The position numbers were made by a program, and so were the translations under genes. 64,000 bases of DNA from Microbacterium sp. SORGH_AS_0428 (GTDB lineage Bacteria > Actinomycetota > Actinomycetes > Actinomycetales > Microbacteriaceae). This document shows positions 62,432 to 64,000 of this stretch, piece after piece (within the stretch, counting starts at the first letter, position 1; each line of letters starts with the position of its first letter). The notes under the pieces are model-generated. The model was not told the origin of the DNA, did no database searches, and saw nothing but the letters and a program-made list of their open reading frames with translations. The DNA lies in contig NZ_JAVIZT010000001.1 in the NCBI RefSeq assembly GCF_031453615.1, positions 1,488,001-1,552,000 of the forward strand, given 5' to 3'.

Positions 62432-62950
62432 TCAGCGGCGTTCGTTGCGTCGCGCGTACGCCGCCGCCTTGCGGCTGGACAGAGCGAGCAGCACCAGGAT
62501 GTCGAGGCCGAGGTTGAGCAGGGTGCTGCTGATGCGGATGTCCTGGCCCTGCACCCACCAGGTCGAGAAGGCGACGCTGATCGACAGCACCGAGAAGAAG
62601 AGCACGGTGACCCGCGAGCGGTTGCCGCCGCGCAGGACGAAGATCGCCATGACGGCGTCGAACAGCAGGACGGCGCCGCCCACGAGCCAGACGAACCCGA
62701 GCCCGAGCGCCCGCTCCTGCTCGCTGAGGGGAACCCCGTCGATCATGATCGATGCGTCGTGCACGATGTGACGCCACTCGAGGGTGATCGCCAGCAGCCA
62801 GATCACTCCCGCCAGCACGCGCAGCAGGACGAGGAGTCCGCCGGCCACCGTCGCCGCGGGCCGCGGCATGTCCGGATCGTGGGCGAGCGGACGCGCGAGG
62901 CGCGCCGGTGACTCGAACGCCGTGCGCTTGCGGGGGACCTTCTCGCTCAC
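62432..62950 (-). CDS. Uncharacterised four-helix membrane protein
   Basis: A 172-residue protein, not recognised. A basic/Pro-rich N-terminus of ~35 residues is followed by four hydrophobic segments (LLVLLRVLAGVIWLLAITLE, VWLVGGAVLLFDAVMAIFV, VLFFSVLSISVAF and LDILVLLAL) and a basic C-terminus. GTG 62950 overlaps the upstream LssY-type gene by 4 nt, so the two are made together. Confidence 0.75.
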   Translation of the reverse strand: MSEKVPRKRTAFESPARLARPLAHDPDMPRPAATVAGGLLVLLRVLAGVIWLLAITLEWRHIVHDASIMIDGVPLSEQERALGLGFVWLVGGAVLLFDAVMAIFVLRGGNRSRVTVLFFSVLSISVAFSTWWVQGQDIRISSTLLNLGLDILVLLALSSRKAAAYARRNERR

Positions 62951-63771
62951 GCCGTCACCCCCCGCACGTCCACGATCGGCAGATCACCGTCGGTACGGAT
63001 GCTGTCGCCGCCGCCGTTGCGGGCGTGATAACCGGTGGAGAAGTCCGCGATCACGTCCACCCTCACGCGCGGCTCCGCCGCGGTCACCGTCTGCACGATG
63101 TGGTCGCGCTCGATGTCCGTGTCGGCGTCGATGCGATGAGTCACCTGCAGCGTGAACAGCGACAGCCCGACGGCGGTGTCGAAGGTGCCGGCGGCCAGCC
63201 ATTCCACCCGGCGCCCGCCCGGCAGCAGCCAGTCGTCCGGGCACCGCCAGAAGCGCACGTGGTGCCGCTGCGCGGGGTTGCCGTCCACCTCCTGCTGGTA
63301 CGCGAAGTCCTGCTGCCGCGAGAACAGGAACAGCGGGCTGACGGGGGCCTCGTCGTAGCTGCGCCTGGTGAGGGTCGACGTGATGATGCGCCACGAGGAG
63401 GCGAGGGTCACGGGGTCGGCCCTCGTCCAGCCCGCGCGGCGCAGCACCTCCTCGATCTGCTCGGCACTGCCCATGAACGCGATGTTGACGGGGTCGCCGA
63501 GCAATCCGTCGCTCGTGCGCGTGCGGCCGATGAAGTAGTCGGGCACGTAGATCATCGTCAGGATGCGGTGCAGCCGCGGCAGCACGAGGTACGCCAGCAG
63601 CACCCAGAACACGACGGCGAGCGGGATGCCCCACCATCCGACCCGGAAGGTCTCGGTGAAGCTCAGGTAGGCGAGCCAGATCGAGGCGAGGCCGGCGAAG
63701 ACGAAGAAGAAGCCGTCGAGTGCGACGCCGATGGAGTAGGCCCGGCGCTTCCGCTTCTCCCCCGCAGTCAC
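62947..63771 (-). CDS. LssY C-terminal domain-containing membrane protein
   Basis: A 274-residue protein with two N-terminal helices (GVALDGFFFVFAGLASIWLA and WWGIPLAVVFWVLLAYLVL). A soluble domain follows, with GDPVNIAFMGSAEQIEEVLRRAGW, RRSYDEAPVSPLFLF and QQEVDGNPAQRHHVRFWRC, matching the LssY C-terminal domain of unknown function. GTG 63771 is 2 nt after the upstream stop, so it is coupled to the acyl-CoA hydrolase gene. Confidence 0.82.
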   Translation of the reverse strand: MTAGEKRKRRAYSIGVALDGFFFVFAGLASIWLAYLSFTETFRVGWWGIPLAVVFWVLLAYLVLPRLHRILTMIYVPDYFIGRTRTSDGLLGDPVNIAFMGSAEQIEEVLRRAGWTRADPVTLASSWRIITSTLTRRSYDEAPVSPLFLFSRQQDFAYQQEVDGNPAQRHHVRFWRCPDDWLLPGGRRVEWLAAGTFDTAVGLSLFTLQVTHRIDADTDIERDHIVQTVTAAEPRVRVDVIADFSTGYHARNGGGDSIRTDGDLPIVDVRGVTA

Positions 63772-63773
63772 GA

Positions 63774-64000
63774 TCAGCCCCAGAGCGCCCGCGGAGGCCG
63801 GAAACCGAAGGCCTGATCGACGATCTCGGGATCGAGGTCGTCGAGCGAGGCGGGATGCCAGCGCGGGGACCGGTCCTTGTCGACGAGCTGCGCACGGATG
63901 CCTTCGACGAGGTCGGGCTGGGTGAGGGCGAACCACATCACGAGGCCGTACTCCTGTTCCAGCACCTCGCGCAGAGACCTCTTGCGCCGCGCGCGGCGCA
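63774..64000 (-). CDS. 3-Hydroxyisobutyryl-CoA hydrolase-like enzyme, C-terminal end only
   Basis: The last ~75 residues of a gene that enters from the right edge. EYGLVMWFALTQPDLVEGIR, LVDKDRSPRW and LDPEIVDQAFG are typical of the C-terminus of HIBCH-type crotonase-fold hydrolases of valine catabolism (first residues of the segment are beyond the window). The catalytic part lies outside the window, so activity cannot be judged. Confidence 0.8.
   Translation of the reverse strand, partial: RRARRKRSLREVLEQEYGLVMWFALTQPDLVEGIRAQLVDKDRSPRWHPASLDDLDPEIVDQAFGFRPPRALWG

Overview
This is a gene-dense, very GC-rich chromosomal window that reads like an actinobacterium of the family Microbacteriaceae, most likely Microbacterium or a close relative. 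That placement is inferred from codon use, family content (long PutA, YkoEDC thiamine importer, DUF4407 and LssY-type membrane proteins), several leaderless genes with a TANNNT box 6 nt before the start, and a recurring GGATGCGG/CCGCATCC word. No tRNA, rRNA, CRISPR array, integrase, transposase or phage gene was seen. No gap between genes exceeds 300 bases.

Left part (1-20 kb): after a truncated circularly permuted ATP-grasp gene and an MFS exporter comes a large catabolic island. An IlvD-like dehydratase and an FAD oxidoreductase (2.3-5.4 kb) sit behind a near-perfect 44-bp operator-like palindrome. From 12.8 kb leftwards runs a unit encoding a UGSC-family protein (Cys form), an uncharacterised 371-residue protein, an 82-residue CxxC protein and the two subunits of an aconitase X hydro-lyase. 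An ABC importer and an IclR regulator follow. Divergently from 13.0 to 19.2 kb, six genes overlap one another by 4 nt: zinc alcohol dehydrogenase, MaoC hydratase, SDR, acyl-CoA synthetase, amidohydrolase and a glutaryl-CoA-dehydrogenase-like enzyme. A second IclR gene closes the island. A shared 16-bp motif (TTTYCACTNNNNGGAA) lies before the importer, between the divergent operons and before the second IclR gene. I read the island as an undescribed CoA-dependent catabolic pathway. Its substrate cannot be named from sequence.

Middle part (20-41 kb): arginine/ornithine/proline catabolism (rocD, a dimethylargininase-type hydrolase, putA), an aldo/keto reductase, a DHA2 exporter, a thioesterase and a GNAT enzyme. 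Next is etfB-etfA followed 2 nt later by a diheme cytochrome b whose long N-terminus carries three palindromic ~60-bp DNA repeats translated in frame. An enoyl-CoA hydratase and a propionate (2-methylcitrate) operon gntR-prpD-prpB-prpC-thiolase follow, the latter with a clear promoter.

Right part (41-64 kb): a NUDIX hydrolase, a UbiB-type kinase and rlmN. A beta-glucoside operon (licT, PTS EIIBCA, 6-phospho-beta-glucosidase) is controlled by a textbook RAT/terminator pair. Then come a HAD phosphatase, a P-loop kinase-like protein, a DUF4407 protein, a three-gene beta-oxidation-like cluster, a TPP-riboswitch-controlled ykoEDC thiamine-precursor importer, a DacC-like carboxypeptidase, a PPOX enzyme, an SLC13-type transporter, a J-domain/NERD-like fusion, two membrane proteins and the 3' end of a 3-hydroxyisobutyryl-CoA hydrolase gene.
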